Source: Anadara kagoshimensis (taxonomy: Eukaryota; Mollusca; Bivalvia; Arcoida; Arcidae). Taken from it: a DNA stretch of 64,000 nt. The stretch lies in the NCBI GenBank assembly GCA_021292105.1, contig CM037870.1:7413558-7477557 (forward strand), given 5' to 3'. This document shows, one piece after another, positions 14,869-25,000 of this stretch. The notes under the pieces are model-generated. The model made no database searches. It saw nothing but the letters and a program-made list of their open reading frames with translations, and was not told the origin of the DNA. How positions within the stretch are numbered: the stretch's first letter is position 1; every line of letters begins with the position of its first letter. A program made the position numbers and the translations under genes.

Positions 14869-16935
14869 GGGTTTTATGTCCAAGTCAAAATTATTTCACT
14901 TATATCAATACATTACCAGCCACAGGAGAAGTGGCAGAAATTTTTACATTTGCTAGGACCACTTCTTGATTTAAAACTGGTAATTATTCTTAAAAAGACC
15001 ATGAAATTTTTGAGTCAGTCAAATAAGTCCAGTTGGCAATTTGTTGAGATACAGACTCATAATTATAGGTCTTGGGTTTGAACCCCTGTGAGAATGTAGT
15101 ATTGAAACATTTAAATTTACATTATTCAAATCAACCTAGCCATGAAATAGGTAGGTACTAGTAGAAATGCATGTGAATTTGATTTCACAATATACTAGAG
15201 AATGTTCCATCAAGTTGGGGGGGGGTTGTTGTTGTTGAATCTCAGTCGCTTCCCTTCACTGTAACCTGAATAAATATCCATGTGATGAGCTTAAGCTAGG
15301 GAAAGACTAATCCTAAAGAGAACTCATCTAGTATGTCTGTAACAGGCTATCCAAAAGATCCAGTAACAATGAATTTTTTAATTTTAGGAACAAACTCCAG
15401 TAGTTAGCAATCATTCATTAACTGAAATTTTCCTTAGCTTCAATCTGGCATATTTTGACAATCTTCATGGTACTAAAGAGTTTGGACAAAGCTGAAATAT
15501 AGATGACAAAATTTTACGTTGATCTCAAAAATAAAATCGAAAATTCATGAACAGCTTAAAAAATAACAAAATTATTGATTATAATTTGCAAGATTTAAGT
15601 TAAGTTAAAAGTAATCTAAATACAGAAATGATTGTGAAACTGGGACCTGATGCTTAGTACATGTATTAACATTAATGATCGTAAAATTATATTGCAATGT
15701 TCCTGGTCTTTTAAGCAGGTGACTTTATAGAGAAGTCCTAAAATTAAGATGTTCAAATGTAAATATGAAAATAAGGATTTTAAAAAATCCTTGATTTCTT
15801 ATAATACTAATAAAATCAACACTGGTATTTTTTTTTTACAGAGGTACGACCTATCACACCACCAGAAGAAAGACAGAAAAAGCAGACACGCCCACCAGAG
15901 AGGAAGATCATTGTGGGAGATACAGATTTATTACTGAAACATTTATTTGCTGGCGTTGTTGACGATAAGAAAAACCCACCTGCATTGAAACGTGGAAGGT
16001 ATGATTTTGAAAAATTAAGAAATCATTTGGTCAAAAGTTGTATAAGGTAATACTCAGTACCAGTAATTGTTTCCACTCTGGGTCCAGAATTTGAGCAAAC
16101 ATTTTAAATTTATCTTGCAAAAATTTTATTGACCATTAATGTGTAACATTTTGTAATATGTTCCAACATTTTTTGAAGATAAATAATGTTGATTTCACTA
16201 GTATACAAGTATATGAATATATACCAGGTCCTTATTGTAAGCTCAGCTCTGTTAAGGAATTTTACACCCCAGTCAAGATTCTGTAACTCGGTTCAAGGAT
16301 AGTAGAGGAAATCAGAGTGCCAAAAGACCACCGACCTTTGGCAAGTAAACTGACAAACTTTCTCAAACTGGAATCTGTCCCAAATGGAATTTGAACCTTG
16401 GTTGGTGGAGGAAACCAGAGTGCCAGAAGATCACCAGCCTTGGCAAGTGAACTGCCAATCTTTCTTAAACTAAATCTGCCCCAAGTGTCATTTGAACCTT
16501 GGTTGGAGGAAACTGGAGTGCTCAGAGAAAACCACCAACCTTCTGCAAGCAAACTGATAAACTTTCTCACACAGTTGAATTAGAAGATATTTGGTGGTTA
16601 CTGAGAGAGTGTGCTTTATTGTTTGTATAATGAGAAGTCATTTCTTGTTAATATATCACCATTTTTTTTATTTCAGACCCAGAAAACTTAATTTACCATC
16701 AAAACCTTCAAATACTAAAGCACTCATATCCGGTGAAGATCCATATATTGTGGATGCAGTTACAGAGAAGTTTTTCCCGACATTGTCGTTAGAATCTCGA
16801 CAAAATGGCTCCATGGGAAATTCATCATTACAGTTGATAACCTTAAAAGAGGGGGACAAGTCGGTAACATTACCATCATTAAGTATAGAACAAAACTATT
16901 CACAAATGTTATCAGAGCTTGCTATGAATATATAA
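1238..16935 (+). CDS. Predicted TEAD-interacting nuclear protein (YAP/FAM181-type omega-loop), 4 coding exons, 434 aa
   Basis: Exons 1238-1988, 11267-11404, 15842-15998 and 16677-16935 join with GT/AG borders and matching phases (1, 1, 2) into one 434-aa frame; an in-frame TGA at 1232-1234 precedes the start. Residues 23-150 hold five degenerate repeats of the form GGKKAPxG(x5-7)DDDD. A lysine patch (221-227) is NLS-like. Residues 253-268, VPMRRRALPQSFWKQP, match the TEAD-binding omega-loop of YAP (VPMRLRKLPDSFFKPP) and FAM181A (VPMRKRQLPASFWEEP); the YAP contacts M86, R89, L91, S94, F95 and F96 correspond to M255, R258, L260, S263, F264 and W265. Residues 324-336 (TDLLLKHLFAGVV) resemble YAP helix alpha-1 (LxxLFxxV), and KRGRPRK (346-352) is AT-hook-like. 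WW domains and the FAM181 N-terminal block are absent, so orthology to either family is not claimed. A nuclear TEAD cofactor is the inferred role. Confidence 0.8.
2022..2212. mobile_element. MITE family B copy
   Basis: Terminal inverted repeats of the type GTTCGCCACTGTACCACGTGAT...TTAACGTTTGTGCGGA, about 190 bp. Other copies are near 4720, 5388, 8722 and 55594. This copy is divergent (ggggttcatcactgtacta against tacagtggtgaaccct) and has no coding capacity. Confidence 0.7.
2258..2418 (+). repeat. tRNA-headed SINE, family 2
   Basis: About 160 bp with an A-box-like TTGTGGTAGAATG and a B-box-like GGTTCGACAC. The same unit occurs reversed at 34510-34675 with the same outer edges (agatataatagag and cctcct-ttac), which defines a second SINE family apart from the main one. 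Confidence 0.65.
2963..3324. mobile_element. Small TIR element, family D (internally deleted relative of the 59592-63353 element)
   Basis: Ends are CAGAGCTGCCAAC and its inverse. The left part matches the left end of the 3.76-kb element at 59592, and the right 60-80 bp match that element's right end (gcaattacacaaaataggg). It looks like a deletion derivative. The flanking six bases are not an exact duplication here. Confidence 0.65.
3470..3745 (+). repeat. tRNA-headed SINE, family 3
   Basis: tRNA-like head (ggtgatagagcatctgt... and agttcgaacccta), then a body with ttgcctggggcttggtattaa. A reversed copy sits at 12838-13110 with the same order of blocks. Confidence 0.6.
4356..4532. mobile_element. 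Pogo/Tigger-like MITE (CAGTCAAACCTGTCTATAAAGG ends)
   Basis: Left AGTCAAACCTGTCTATAAAGG, right end AAAGGTTTAACTGTA, internal text gacctttatnnaggtgg. TA-flanked ends of this kind are typical of pogo-type elements. Sister copies are at 29327, 33138, 33324 and 43332. Confidence 0.65.
4720..5815. repeat. Tandem duplication, about 650-bp period, including MITE family B
   Basis: The block near 4720-5175 recurs at 5390-5815: the MITE-B remnant, then aataaa-aaaggg-gacttaaagaaaaacttagggcttc, a long shared body, and tctgataaatactcatcaatataactatagata. Copies differ by small indels, so the duplication is old but recognisable. Confidence 0.75.
5936..6142. mobile_element. MITE family E copy
   Basis: Inverted ends ACAACATTGACCTGTCCACTTGACCTTTGATT and complement. 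Related copies are at 13870-14097 and 17818-18427. They share an internal block (cattggtaacattaggattcacagtt), so this is a real family and not a chance palindrome. Confidence 0.65.
6240..6500 (-). repeat. tRNA-headed SINE, family 1, near full length
   Basis: On the minus strand the tRNA-like head (gctcagttggtaaaatgc, gggtttgaacccc) is followed by a body ending in tataagtgaaatattcttgactgg. This is the most frequent SINE in the window; the best copy is at 33661-33990. Confidence 0.7.
6780..6985 (-). repeat. SINE family 1, diverged partial copy
   Basis: Shares the tRNA-like head (rc of gatttaaacccatgacctccca) and the cttggcaaaagaacagtcac body with the other family 1 copies; the distal part is replaced by a poly-G-interrupted stretch near 6813. 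Confidence 0.55.
6990..7760. other. AT-rich intron sequence
   Basis: Intron 1 of gene 1. Very AT-rich with homopolymer runs; I see no exon, RNA gene or recognisable repeat family here. Confidence 0.5.
8722..8911. mobile_element. MITE family B, best-preserved copy
   Basis: Left GGTTCGCCGCTGTACCACGTGATA...TTTAACGTTTGTGCGGAACA and right inverse (TTCCGCACAAACGTTAA...GTGGTACAGTGGCGAAC); 190 bp, no open frame. Confidence 0.75.
9937..10112. repeat. Three-copy tandem repeat, about 60-bp unit
   Basis: Three successive copies of a unit built on tttttgtataaatattaaatg, taaa-tgtgaagtctt and aaaacaactt, with few differences. It lies in gene 1 intron 1. Confidence 0.8.
10635..11100 (+). mobile_element. 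Retroelement 3' tail split by a MITE
   Basis: The tail signature of the window's common retroelement (agctaagcaggaggtgcctacccttc...gagtgcca) is interrupted by MITE family A at 10682-10939 and resumes with gtcccacttatctgctggaag. Downstream a palindromic pair around agctaattaccggtaaatatttgct suggests an inverted second tail. Confidence 0.6.
10682..10939. mobile_element. MITE family A, about 258 bp with about 50-bp TIRs
   Basis: Left CCCCGGTTTCACAATCATTC continuing cttagctaag-ttttccttaacttaaat, with its inverse on the right ending TGTGAAACCGGGTCC. Two older copies are at 15404-15647 and 32365-32602. It is inserted in a retroelement tail, so it is younger than that copy. Confidence 0.75.
11267..11404 (+). 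CDS. Gene 1 coding exon 2 (omega-loop exon)
   Basis: Acceptor ttttgtag at 11266, donor g|gtaatt at 11404/11405, both phase 1, 138 bases. It encodes residues 251-296 and begins directly with the TEAD-type omega-loop. The rest (NQVSPANLFPSLPP and following) is Pro/Ser-rich. The frame is open across both junctions and the motif match is too specific to be chance. Confidence 0.8.
12838..13110 (-). repeat. SINE family 3, reversed copy
   Basis: Shares head (rc of ggttcaaacccatgacctcc) and body (cagcaccaggcaaggaagaa, rc) with 3470-3745. Confidence 0.6.
13340..13562. repeat. Degenerate short tandem repeat (cttcataaaaatattaaat type)
   Basis: About eight diverged units of roughly 25-28 bp, each close to atcttcataaaaatattaaat, in gene 1 intron 2. 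Confidence 0.6.
13659..13850. mobile_element. Pogo-like MITE (TACAGTAAAACCTCGATTCATA ends)
   Basis: Left TACAGTAAAACCTCGATT, right end AACAAGGTTTTACTGTA, internal ggcgttataaaggggtttggcgataaattgaggg and its partial inverse. A relative of, but distinct from, the CAGTCAAACCTGTCT family. Confidence 0.65.
13870..14097. mobile_element. MITE family E copy
   Basis: Left catgacctgtccacttgacctttaa, right aaatgaaaggtcaggtgaacaggtcaatca; diverged version of the family at 5936 and 17818. Confidence 0.55.
14818..14965 (-). repeat. (GATT)n microsatellite joined to a SINE family 1 tail
   Basis: About eight ATTG units at 14820-14866, then the SINE 3' body (tatgtccaagtcaaaattatttcacttatat, ggagaagtggcagaaattttt). 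On the minus strand the microsatellite forms the 3' end of the SINE, a usual place for such tails. Confidence 0.65.
15404..15647. mobile_element. MITE family A, diverged copy
   Basis: agcaatcattcattaactgaaattttccttag on the left and attgtgaaactgggacc on the right match 10682-10939 with many substitutions. Confidence 0.55.
15842..15998 (+). CDS. Gene 1 coding exon 3 (LxxLF helix)
   Basis: Long pyrimidine tract plus acag acceptor at 15841, donor ag|gtatga, phases 1 to 2. It encodes residues 297-348: a charged lead, then GDTDLLLKHLFAGVVDDK, an amphipathic helix similar to YAP helix alpha-1, then the start of the AT-hook-like motif, which is completed in exon 4. Confidence 0.8.
16260..16580. repeat. 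Three tandem copies of a SINE-body fragment, about 110 bp each
   Basis: The phrase ttgaaccttggttggtggaggaaac, then gagtgcc-gaagatcaccagcctt, ggcaagtgaactg and ctttcttaaact, recurs three times in the last intron of gene 1. Single copies of the same phrase occur near 2700, 20490 and 31430. Confidence 0.65.
16677..16935 (+). CDS. Gene 1 coding exon 4 (C-terminus)
   Basis: Acceptor tttcag at 16676; phase 2 completes Arg349. Residues 349-434 end at TAA 16933-16935. It finishes KRGRPRK and continues with a conserved-looking stretch (GEDPYIVDAVTEKFFPTLSL) and a Ser/Leu-rich tail of unknown role. Confidence 0.8.
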
Positions 16936-17817
16936 AATATTCAAAATTTCATTTCATTAATTGACATGGGTATAAGCAGTAATTATACAAGTATTCCTAA
17001 GAGAACTCTGTGTCGCTGTCAAAGTAATTTCAGGTTCCAGCTTGGAGAGTTTCTAGGCAACATTTAATCACTGGTGAATTTATAAACAAACTAAAAATCA
17101 CCAGTGGTTTTATTAGGTGTGGAACCACTAATTCAATGGTGGCCATGTATCAAGTTTATGAACCAACAAAAAATCAACAGTGATTTTAATAAGGTTTGGA
17201 ACCAATAATACACTGGTGAAAATTATATTTTAGAAATTATATTATCACCAAAGGATAGTGTTCAGTGTACACTGGTATAGTGTTGGTTCTTGTGTATAGG
17301 GCCCAAACTTTTTCCTAGACAATACTTAGCCACAATGGTTCTCAAAGGGAAATAAAAACTGTATTTAGTGCATCACATAGCAGAGAATGCAGACATGAAT
17401 CATCGACATCTTCTGTCAAGGAACAGACAAATATTGGCGCCATGGACAAAAAAGTATTAGTGCTGATTTTGAAAAACAATTCTGTTGTGACAAAAGACAA
17501 AACTTGAACAAAAAAATCTACATATGTCGCAATGTTGTCAGTGGTGCTATTTTTGGTGTCAAGAAAACCCAAGTATTTTTTGTTGAAGATGCCAAATGTC
17601 ATCAGTGGTATCCTACTATACTTGGGGACAAGAAAGGCCAAACTCTGAAGACAACCAATCAGTACCCTTGATTCATTGAGTGATGACTACTAAAAAGTGC
17701 TATACAATGTACAAGTACCTGATAAGAGAAAAAAAACATAACCCATATTTTATGTGATAAAGTCTGTGATATTTCATATTTCATTAATTTAAATTTCCAT
17801 CCATTAGAGTATAGGAA
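16936..17817. other. Gene 1 3' flank / probable 3' UTR
   Basis: No coding exon. AATAAA occurs at 17351-17356 and could be the polyadenylation signal, giving a 3' UTR of about 430 bases. Within 17070-17260 a phrase of the type accagtggttttattaggt-tggaacca is repeated loosely. Confidence 0.4.
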
Positions 17818-18427
17818 AACAACATTGACCTGTCCACTTGACCTTTCATTCAGAATTTTCATAAAGGAGTATTTTCCCAATACATGGGTAGTGTTAGGAT
17901 TCACAGTTCTTGCATTAAAAATTCATGTTGCCCATGATGAAAAACACCTGTGTTCCCCATACATAAATGTACTGGTCCATATTAATCATTAACCATTGAA
18001 CTGTCTAGAAATGGCATTTATAGTGCTATAACTTCCATTGCCGTGCAAAACAAACCAAATAACGCACACTAGCGCGTTATGACTAGTTTGCTATGCACGG
18101 CAATGGAAGTTATAGCACTTTAAACGCAATTTCTAGACAGTTCAATGGTTATATTTACATTTCACATTTTTTGAAAATCTTATTTTTGTTTTTGAATCCT
18201 GAAATGAATTTAAAACACTGTCGTGTACGACATGCAATTCCAATTCCTGGAACAGCCTATCAATGATGTCACGACCATAGGTGTCAGCAAGAAATGAGTG
18301 TCGTCACATTAGCAAATGTAATTATAGTCCTATAACTTCATTTGGTCTAAAACAGAGTTTAATACAATTAAACATCATAAATGTAATTATTTTATATTAA
18401 AGGTCAAGCAGACAGGTCAATGTTGTT
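17818..18427. mobile_element. MITE family E copy containing a nested hairpin element
   Basis: Outer ends AACAACATTGACCTGTCCAC and ...AGACAGGTCAATGTTGTT; the inside is split by the long hairpin at 17991-18150 and its accompanying sequence, giving a 610-bp composite instead of about 210 bp. Confidence 0.65.
17991..18150. mobile_element. Hairpin element with 57-bp arms
   Basis: Left arm 17991-18047 (aaccattgaactgtctagaa...ccattgccgtgca) pairs with 18094-18150, with few mismatches and a 46-base loop. A broken relative starts near 28881 (actgtctagaaagtgagaaa), and the flank after each copy (acatttc-cattttt-aaaat, then cctgaaat) is shared. Confidence 0.7.
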
Positions 18428-18429
18428 TG

Positions 18430-21400
18430 CTGATACTCATTATTGTTATTTATTAGTTTATTTATTTATGTTATATTAATTTGTACTATACAAATACCAA
18501 ATCACTTCAGGTTTTGTTTGTGAATGCTATTTGATTATTATACATCTGACAGCCAGTAAAATAAGAATGTTTTAAAGATAACTGTGATTGATGTGAAGTT
18601 CTACTGAAGAACTAATTGTTATTGATTCATGTTGAAATTTTAAAAACTTTGGACGTGAAAGTGTCCAGTTTTAAAGGGTTCCAGTTTGTTTGTTAATGAT
18701 TACATATTATTGAATTATTTATTTATTAATTAAGTGATTTTTGTTTTGAACTTTTCAAATGATAAAAATCCAGATATAAATACTGCTTTTTTAAAATACA
18801 GACCTTTTCTTCTAAAAACTGAGTCTCTTGAATCTCTTAAAAAAATCATTGGGGAATCCCCATAAAATTGAAAGCACAATTCTTAATGTCATGGATGGGC
18901 ACAATTGAAAGTTGATGTTTTGGGGATACGGGTAAGATTGTAACACTAGGAACTTAAGTGTAGGTGGTATACTATTTTTATTTTATTTTAGCTTTACAAA
19001 GTGTCTTGACTTAACATTGACATCAAACTTGATAGATAGGCTTGTTGAGCTTTTTGAACAAGTAAAGGGAGACAACTCTTATTAATTTTTAAATATTTTA
19101 TTTTAATCTCATAGTCATAATCCCAGTCAGCTTTGTGTTGTATTATATCTAACTTATTTTCAGATGTTATTGTTTGTAATTTTGTGAATTTTTAAGCTTT
19201 GTAGATCTTGTTTTTAAAGATTCCGTCCCGAGTATTACGTTTTTAATTTCTTTACATAAATAAATTATGTTTGTTATGGTTGCATGACAAGTTATAAAAA
19301 TGCATATATACATTTATGAAATCATAGGTCCATGAAAACTGGACTTCTGATGTTATTTAAGCTTTAGATCTTACGAATCTTATACATTACATTCCGTCCA
19401 TTTTATCTTTGTTTTTTATTGTATTTTTTCTTCAAAATAGATAATATTTTATTTATATCATTCTTTTAAACATCTGAAATTATTTAATTATATTTTATAT
19501 AAAGATTTGACATGCTGCGTTGAAATAACATTTTGTATTTATCATGACAGCTTATAAAAAAAATTATTTTTACATCATATTGATGTTGTAAGATTATGTT
19601 TTTTTCTTTGATTGACATGCAGTCTCATTTTTTATAATAGTTGGTCTGTTTTTTAATGATCTTAGTTTCATTTATTTTATTACACATGCAAATTAATTAC
19701 GAGAATTTTAAGAGATTAGAAAATTTATTCCGATGTTCATTGCAAAATAATGATCATTTTATTAATTAAGTTTAACCACATATGAAATTTTTATCAATTC
19801 CATCATTTGTCTCATCACACAATTTATTGCTATGAAATTTTCATCAATTTTTTTTTAAAAAAAGTGCAATTTAAGGACTTATTTTCAAATGAGCTATTGT
19901 TATAAAATAATTCATTTTTAAAGGTTTTCATAATAGTTTGTCATGAAAGATAATTCGTTTAAAAAAATCACACTTTTAGAGTAGAGCCAATAAAATTTTA
20001 GTAGTAGTAGAGCCATTGAAATTTAATTCAGAGAATAGCCAATGAAATTCAATTAAGAATAAGTGATTGACTTTTTAAAATCTCAGTGGTACAACTTTAT
20101 TTTCAGAACTGTCCAAAGTAATGTTTAAATTAACATTGTTCAGGAAACATGCCTATAGTTTAGTTTTCTAAATTTCGCATATTTTCGTATATGAAAGCTA
20201 AATTTAGGGTTATACCATAAAATTTAATAATTGCAGTCTGAAAAGGTTAAATCTACATGGTAAATGTAGATTTTGTTTTGCTACATAAAATGGCTCATAT
20301 GTGTCTTAGGGGCATGTCTTTTCAGTCCCCCAATTACACGTGGAACTAGATTCCAGGTGATGCAATGCAAAATGTGTCTTCTTTGAAATAGGAATCATTT
20401 CACTCTTGGCAGGGTGAAGTATGTAATAGTGTTTTACATCACATTCAAGAATATTTTACTTATATCAAGATGGTCATGTTTGCAATGATGGAGGAAACCA
20501 GAGTGTCTGAAGATAAGCACTTACTTTCAGCAAGAAAAATGACAAAAGTCCTCACTATTCGTTTAAAATGCTGGAAGTTGATGGTTTCCACAAGGTACTC
20601 AAGTTTTCTCCACTATTCTAAAACTGACTGCCTCCGTTTATATAAGTGAAATACTTGGGCATGAAACATGGTTGCTCAACTCTTAGTAAAAAATATTTCA
20701 GTAAAAAGAAATATAGTTTTGAAAAACACATTCAAGAATTTGACTGAATACAACAGGGAAAGCTGTTAGCTACAAATAAATTTTCTTGGTCACATTATTT
20801 TGTTACAGTAATTGTCATTTGATAAAAGCACACACCTCATGAAGTATCATTAGAGTCACAATGTTGTAAATAACAGATTTGGAAAGACATGTTATCTCCA
20901 AATTAATTTTTCCTGGTCCTATTAGTTTGGATACAAAATTTTCATGGTCATTTCATGCATAGTCACATATACGACATTTTCTTGAAATCATGAACATTAT
21001 TTTATTTTTATTTTTTAAATTTTTCATGCTTGTTTAATATTTCTTACATATTTTAGTGAGATAAAAATACATTTTCATGTAAAAATTTTATTCAAAAATG
21101 TTTAAATGTTTTTCAAATTTAGGTATCTAAATAATTCCATTAAGATCTGATCATTCCTTTCTCTTTTATACATAATGATTTTTCTTGTTAATCAGAACAA
21201 ATATTATGCTTTTGCAAACTTGTTGTGCTATACAAATCCAAATCTTCCCTTTCCATACTTGTGGTGAGTTTCTTTGTTATTCTCAAATTGTTTTAAATTT
21301 TGTCAATTTTACCATGTAAATCCCTCCATCTGCTTTGTGATCAGTTTTGTGAATTCCGTCCATCATTTTTAATATATGTGATAAATTTTCTTTTAATTAC

Positions 21401-22440
21401 TTAATTGTAAAATATTTTTATTTTTACCAGCATCGTAAGGATGTCAGTTTTACCATAGAAATCCGTCCATTCTTTCAATCATGTATCCTAAAGAATTTCT
21501 TTGTTAATCGGAATACGTGTATGTTATGAGCATGTCCATTTTACCATACAAATCCCGTCCAATTGTTACCGCCTATCTGTTTTGTCTGTTTTACATCATG
21601 GTCTGATACCTGGGACCAGTTTAAGAGCAGCAAGCACTTGCACATATTTACCAATAGTATACTAAAATGGCTGAAGATGTGGGTCTGTCCTTTCATCTGT
21701 CTGTTCAAAATAGTTGTATATGCTTCTCTTAAAGCCTTTGATGGATTTTAATAAATCTTTGTGGATTTGATCTCCCTATGTTACCATTAACCCAGAAGCC
21801 AATGCACAGAATCATCAGATGAACATTGTTTATAAAAGAATTTCTGCTTCCTAGATTTTAAAAATTCCCCAAAAATTCTAACCTATGCTCAATATTGTTC
21901 AAAATATTGCCTTGGAAAATATATTTTGGTCTTTCTGTTTTCTTATTTCAACATCTTAAAAATATTTGGATTTCTATAATTTTGGAATGAGCATTACTGA
22001 TGAGAAATTGTATTCCAAACTGCCCTCTAGTGCTGTAAAATGAAAAGTTTAGTATTAATATATAATGGACTTCCAACACAATCTAATTCAGTCATATTAA
22101 AGTACAGGTGCTTGCTGTTGTTAAACAGGTAAAATTGTTTGTACCGGTATTGCTACCATGTTATATATATTTATTCCATTGCTGTTTTATTTATAATCTG
22201 TGGTGTGCTGTGTTTTTCATTCCATTCCAGTCTGTTTTACTGTTTATGTACATAAATATTGATTGTTTTTCTTAGAATGTTTATATGCTGTTAGTGTTAA
22301 AGGTTTTTGAATTTTACACATAATTTATAGAATGTTGTTTTTTGTGTCTTTTTGACATTAAAATCAGTCACATTATAGATCATGCTTTAAATTAGCATTC
22401 TTATGTACTGAATAAAACAGAAGCTAAAGATTGAGATCTT
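18430..22440. other. AT-rich intergenic DNA
   Basis: No supported gene. It contains a SINE-tail fragment near 20430-20640 and three spaced copies of a phrase like accat-aaatcc-tcca around 21310, 21450 and 21545. The rest is AT-rich sequence with many stops in all frames. Confidence 0.5.
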
Positions 22441-22449
22441 GTATTTGTC

Positions 22450-23440
22450 TTTATACTGTAATCAAAAACATGTCCAAATCAAAATCCAGATGCAAAGTAA
22501 AAACTTTGAAACTGACAAATTAATTATCCATGTGGACTCCAATCAGGGAAGTGAGACCGGGTGCTCTGGAAGGGCAGACACCCCCTGTTTATCTAGCTAC
22601 ACCCTACATGTAAGTTAGTATGGCCATTAGTTTCTTTTATAGTGACTTGATTTAAGGTTGACCCTGACCATGAGGGCTTATGGGGTTATTGCTTATCCAG
22701 GTTTCATGGTATAAACCAATCAAAAACATACAAGTCCATGTTAAAATCACAATCCCAAAAGCCTATCGCTGGATTCATATGTCTGTAAACTGACAAATAA
22801 AGTGGCACGTGAGTTTCTACAAGGAGAGTGAGGCCGGGTGCTCTAGAAATTGGTACCTCTTGTCTACCTAGCAACACTTACCAAAGGAACTACATAATGG
22901 CTAATGTATCCAAGGTGATTTTGGATACAGAGACAATATTGTAAAGGCAGTCATGAAACTTTTTATATCCTTGCGTCTACAATTTATTTGTCAGCAGATT
23001 GCTTAGTTGTATGAAGTTTATACAGTTTCAACAAACTACTATAGTGTTTTATTTTAAAACATATACACCATAAGCAGAAGCAGGTATATCACTCCATAGA
23101 AAAGGGAAATTGACAATAGAAAAATTGTTTGTCATACAGCTTAGAATGTCTCCGTTCGTTAGCGTTCATAACTTTAAGCTCACTAGGATAGATGCCATTT
23201 ACATAATCTCCAAATTTAGGATATTTAGAGATAGAACGTCATCTGTATGTAGGCTTGAATGGTTCGGGAACAGTCTCCAGATTTAGCAAATCTTTGCATT
23301 AATTCTTCATGCAAATGAAGGAACAAACGAGCAATCAATGGTGCACAGTTTGTGATCATTGGTATACTCATTGTTTGTTGGAAAATTACAAATATGCTGT
23401 TTATCAAAAACTACCATTTTGCTAATGGCTTTTCAAAATA
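22450..23440 (-). pseudogene. Broken RT retroelement pieces (two 3' tails, RT fragment)
   Basis: Two tail copies on the minus strand (signatures at 22540-22610 and 22830-22880) and, further left in the element, an RT remnant at 23225-23407. The remnant reads FQQTMSIPMITNCAPLIARL, matching the IPMGTNCAPLLADLF region of a reverse transcriptase common in mollusc genomes. Stops and frameshifts throughout; not functional. Confidence 0.7.
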
Positions 23441-23559
23441 CCAGTTCAGCACTAGATATTTGTATCTTGGATTACCATTTTTATAAAAGAATGTCAAGTG
23501 AATACTTTTTAAGACTGTAAAAGTAGTATTGTTGCACAATGTATCACACATTACAAAAG

Positions 23560-23700
23560 TAGAGTAATGGCGTTAACGTCCCTGTCAAGATTCTTTCATT
23601 TGTATCGTTCAGTGATGGTGAAGGAAACCAACTACCTCCGGAAAGCAATTTAAACAAACTATTTCACACTAGTACCTGCCGAGTGAAATTCTACCTTAGG
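23560..23700 (-). repeat. SINE family 1 tail fragment
   Basis: ggcgttaacgtccctgtcaagattctttca matches the 3' end of family 1 SINEs (for example gtgtttaacgtccctgtcaagaatatttca near 57745). Confidence 0.5.
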
Positions 23701-24164
23701 TAGCGAGAAGCGTTGTAATCCGTATGCGTGCGCTTTAGACCACTCTACAACCAAGGCCCCACTGGTTATGAGAAACTTCATAAAGTACATGTTACTCGAA
23801 CCACACAAATCTACTATTGTTCTGTTCTAGTGATGTTTATTTATTAGTAAGCGTTTTGTGTGTATTTAAAGAACAATTGTAAATGGAGCGATATGAGGGC
23901 TTACAAAATACTTGTAAAAATGTACTTCATCATAAGTATAGTATCGATGTATGTCTAACTGGATTCTTTAACGATTTTGTTGCTGACTTATTATTCCTCT
24001 GTATAATAAATTGTAAGTAAAGATGACTGCAGAGAGACTGATAACTAACTATTGTCTATATTTATTATTTATTATTCATACAGTATCAAAAATATAAAAA
24101 ATTGCACATTTATTTTTATTTCATACCTGATTGGATGATGATTTCAATTAATTTTATTTTATCA

Positions 24165-25000
24165 TCTATCAAACATAAACATAATTATCATTGTTCAAAT
24201 CACAGTTCCAAAAGTAAACTTAATACTTTAAAAACTGGCAAAACAAAGCTAGTAAAACAATTGAACTTTCTCCAAGGAAGTGAGACCGGGTGCTGCAGAA
24301 GTGTAAGCACCTCCTGTCTAGATAACTACATCCGCCACGGGTGTAATCATAATTGAGAATGAAAGAAACATGAAATATAGGACGACAAATATATCCAGGG
24401 TAATTTTGAATACACAACAGGGGTTCAAAATTCCCTGGGTCCGAGGTCCGGGACCTATTGATTTTACCTTGGGACCATTGATATTTAAATTGTAAAAGTC
24501 CGATGGACCTGCCATTTTTACCAGAATAATTCTACTTTTTCAATATAATTACATAATTGCACATGGATCTTTCAATGTTGATATTGGACTTTCAAAACTT
24601 TATGTGGGACCTGCCAAAAATAAAGGCAAAAGGTCCTGGACCTTCCATTACAAAACATAATTTTGAACCCCTGCACAAACATCATACTCATACTGATACT
24701 AATCAACAATACTATAGTGACGGTCATAAAAGTTTTTGAGGGCTTTGACAGGCCTAGATTTGCAATATCCCCGAGTCAACAATTTATTTGCAAGAAGCTA
24801 GTTTCGTTGTAAAATGTCTTCCGCAACGGGAACAAGCTCTAGCATAGCCTATTTCAGAATATGAAAGAAAAAACCATAAGCACGAGAAGCAGGTATATTA
24901 AACTCAATAACGTTTATATATTACTGTTGAAATAAAGAGATTCTGACAAATAACTAGATAATTAGTTGTGTTATATGTCTCTGGGCGCCTCTAATAATCT
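24165..25000 (-). mobile_element. Retroelement 3' region split by MITE G
   Basis: Minus-strand tail (ggaagtgagaccgggtgct at 24280) and the C-terminal RT-side region (tccccgagtcaacaatttatttgcaag at 24770). The MITE at 24418-24673 sits between the phrases attttgaatacacaa and catcatactcatac, which are contiguous in other copies. Confidence 0.7.
24418..24673. mobile_element. MITE family G, 256 bp, 15-bp perfect TIRs
   Basis: Starts CAGGGGTTCAAAATT and ends AATTTTGAACCCCTG. The inside shows inverted ggtcc-gggacc / ggtcctggacc blocks. It is flanked by cacaa on both sides. Ends of this form suggest hAT, but an 8-bp duplication is not clear. Confidence 0.7.

Noticed and set aside
16591..16676. Start of the last gene 1 exon at an ATG at 16591
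   Set aside because: The frame is open there by chance. The pyrimidine tract and tttcag acceptor at 16676 and the exact phase match to exon 3 show the exon begins at 16677.
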